A stretch of 6,363 nucleotides of DNA from Cytophagales bacterium. GTDB lineage: Bacteria; Bacteroidota; Bacteroidia; Cytophagales; Cyclobacteriaceae. The position numbers were made by a program, and so were the translations under genes. The DNA lies in NCBI GenBank assembly GCA_003541895.1, contig DPLR01000080.1, forward strand, positions 1 through 6,363, read 5' to 3'. The notes under the pieces are model-generated. The model made no database searches, was not told where the DNA came from, and saw only the letters and a list, made by a program, of their open reading frames with translations. Position 1 is the stretch's first letter, and every line of letters starts with the position of its first letter. This document shows positions 5,357-6,363 of the stretch, one piece after another.

Positions 5357-6363
5357 ATGAGTGACCAGAAAATTAGTATCAGCAACGGGAAGTTGAACGT
5401 GCCAGACATGCCTACCATTCCTTTCATTGAAGGAGACGGAACAGGCGTTGATATTTGGCCCGCATCGCAGCATGTATTTGATGCGGCTGTTGAAAAAGCC
5501 TATAAAGGCAAACGTAAAATAAATTGGAAAGAAGTTTTGGCTGGTGAAAAAGCTTTTAATAAAGTGGGTAGTTGGATGCCGGAAGAAACCATGACGGTGT
5601 TTCGCGAATACCTTGTTGGCATCAAGGGGCCTTTGACCACTCCCGTAGGTGGAGGAATACGTTCACTCAATGTTGCTCTTCGGCAAGAGCTGGATTTGTA
5701 TGCGTGTGTGCGACCAGTGCAATGGTTCAAAGGCGTTCCCTCGCCTGTGAAGGAACCTCACAAAACCAACATGACTATCTTCCGCGAAAACACAGAAGAC
5801 ATTTATGCGGGCATAGAATTTCAGCAAGGCACGGAAGACAACAAAAAGTTTTTGGACTTCTTCAAGGAAAATTTTTCAAAGCAATTCAAGAAAATCCGTT
5901 TCCCGGAAACTTCGGGCATTGGTATCAAGCCGGTTTCTAAAGAAGGAACAGAAAGACTTGTACGTGCAGCAATTGAATTTGCAATCCAACACAAGAAGCC
6001 GAATGTTACTTTGGTTCACAAAGGCAACATCATGAAATTTACCGAAGGTGGTTTCCGCGATTGGGGTTACGCACTTGCCAAAAATGAATTTGGCGGAAAA
6101 GAAATTGATGGAGGCCCTTGGCAAGAAATCAATCACAATGGTCATAAGATCATCATTAAAGATTCTATTGCTGATGCGTTCTTACAACAAATATTATTGA
6201 GACCTGATGAGTATTCTGTTGTGGCAACATTGAATTTGAATGGTGATTATATTTCAGATGCACTCGCAGCCATTGTTGGAGGTATTGGGATTGCACCAGG
6301 TGGAAATATTAATTATGTAACGGGTCATGCGATCTTCGAAGCAACTCACGGTACAGCTCCAAA
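5357..6363 (+). CDS. icd: Isocitrate dehydrogenase, E. coli Icd type, N-terminal 335 residues (cut by right edge)
   Basis: TCA-cycle enzyme that oxidatively decarboxylates isocitrate to 2-oxoglutarate in the cytoplasm. From the ATG at 5357, 335 codons are present of about 416 in E. coli Icd, with near-identical blocks throughout: GKLNVP (11-16), IEGDGTGVD (24-32), [17 protein letters not shown] (89-105), [14 protein letters not shown] (141-154), [13 protein letters not shown] (219-231), [17 protein letters not shown] (267-283), [11 protein letters not shown] (295-305) and FEATHGTAP (327-335). Isocitrate/metal ligands equivalent to E. coli Ser113, Asn115, Arg119, Arg129, Arg153, Lys230, Asp283, Asp307 and Asp311 are Ser103, Asn105, Arg109, Arg119, Arg143, Lys222, Asp273, Asp297 and Asp301. 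Ser103 is the site that AceK phosphorylates in enterics. The cofactor-specificity residues lie beyond the edge, so NADP use is inferred from family likeness. There is no Shine-Dalgarno motif before the start. Confidence 0.97.
   Translation, partial: MSDQKISISNGKLNVPDMPTIPFIEGDGTGVDIWPASQHVFDAAVEKAYKGKRKINWKEVLAGEKAFNKVGSWMPEETMTVFREYLVGIKGPLTTPVGGGIRSLNVALRQELDLYACVRPVQWFKGVPSPVKEPHKTNMTIFRENTEDIYAGIEFQQGTEDNKKFLDFFKENFSKQFKKIRFPETSGIGIKPVSKEGTERLVRAAIEFAIQHKKPNVTLVHKGNIMKFTEGGFRDWGYALAKNEFGGKEIDGGPWQEINHNGHKIIIKDSIADAFLQQILLRPDEYSVVATLNLNGDYISDALAAIVGGIGIAPGGNINYVTGHAIFEATHGTAP

Noticed and set aside
5500..6145. Frames at 5500-5730 (minus), 5572-5940 (plus) and 5876-6145 (minus)
   Set aside because: They lie within icd, whose frame is near-identical to E. 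coli Icd from end to end.

Overview
The window (about 40% GC by eye) most likely comes from a chromosome of a Bacteroidota member, perhaps near Cytophagales. The reasons are indirect: start codons are preceded by A/T-rich sequence without clear Shine-Dalgarno motifs, a lipoprotein is encoded next to an outer-membrane-barrel-like protein, and the few promoter-like sites resemble the TTTG / TAnnTTTG pattern of that phylum better than E. coli sigma70 sites. No rRNA or tRNA gene, mobile element or CRISPR array is visible.

Layout, left to right: (1) Bases 1-1972, minus strand, hold a gluconate-use operon. An FGGY-family gluconokinase with a TTG start is followed, with no bases between its TAG stop and the next ATG, by a GntP-family gluconate permease that runs off the left edge. 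Together they would import gluconate and convert it to 6-phosphogluconate. (2) Bases 2021-2050 hold a minus-strand intrinsic terminator that separates this operon from the genes upstream of it. (3) Bases 2072-4560, minus strand, hold a two-gene unit with a 17-nt gap: a predicted outer-membrane beta-barrel protein, then a lipoprotein with a complete vanadium-haloperoxidase / PAP2-type active site. (4) Bases 4685-5224, minus strand, encode a small membrane-anchored protein of unknown function. (5) Bases 5225-5356 are a divergent intergenic region. (6) From base 5357, plus strand, an E. coli-type isocitrate dehydrogenase (icd) runs off the right edge.

The icd and gluconate genes are ordinary central metabolism. 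The least ordinary part is the barrel / haloperoxidase-like pair. The lipoprotein carries a clear internal duplication at a constant 249-residue offset: the C-terminal copy keeps every active-site residue and the N-terminal copy has lost most of them. This matches the two-bundle architecture known from vanadium chloroperoxidase, but it is unusually readable here at the sequence level. I see no convincing evidence of a wholly new system; the pair and the unknown membrane protein are the best places to look further.
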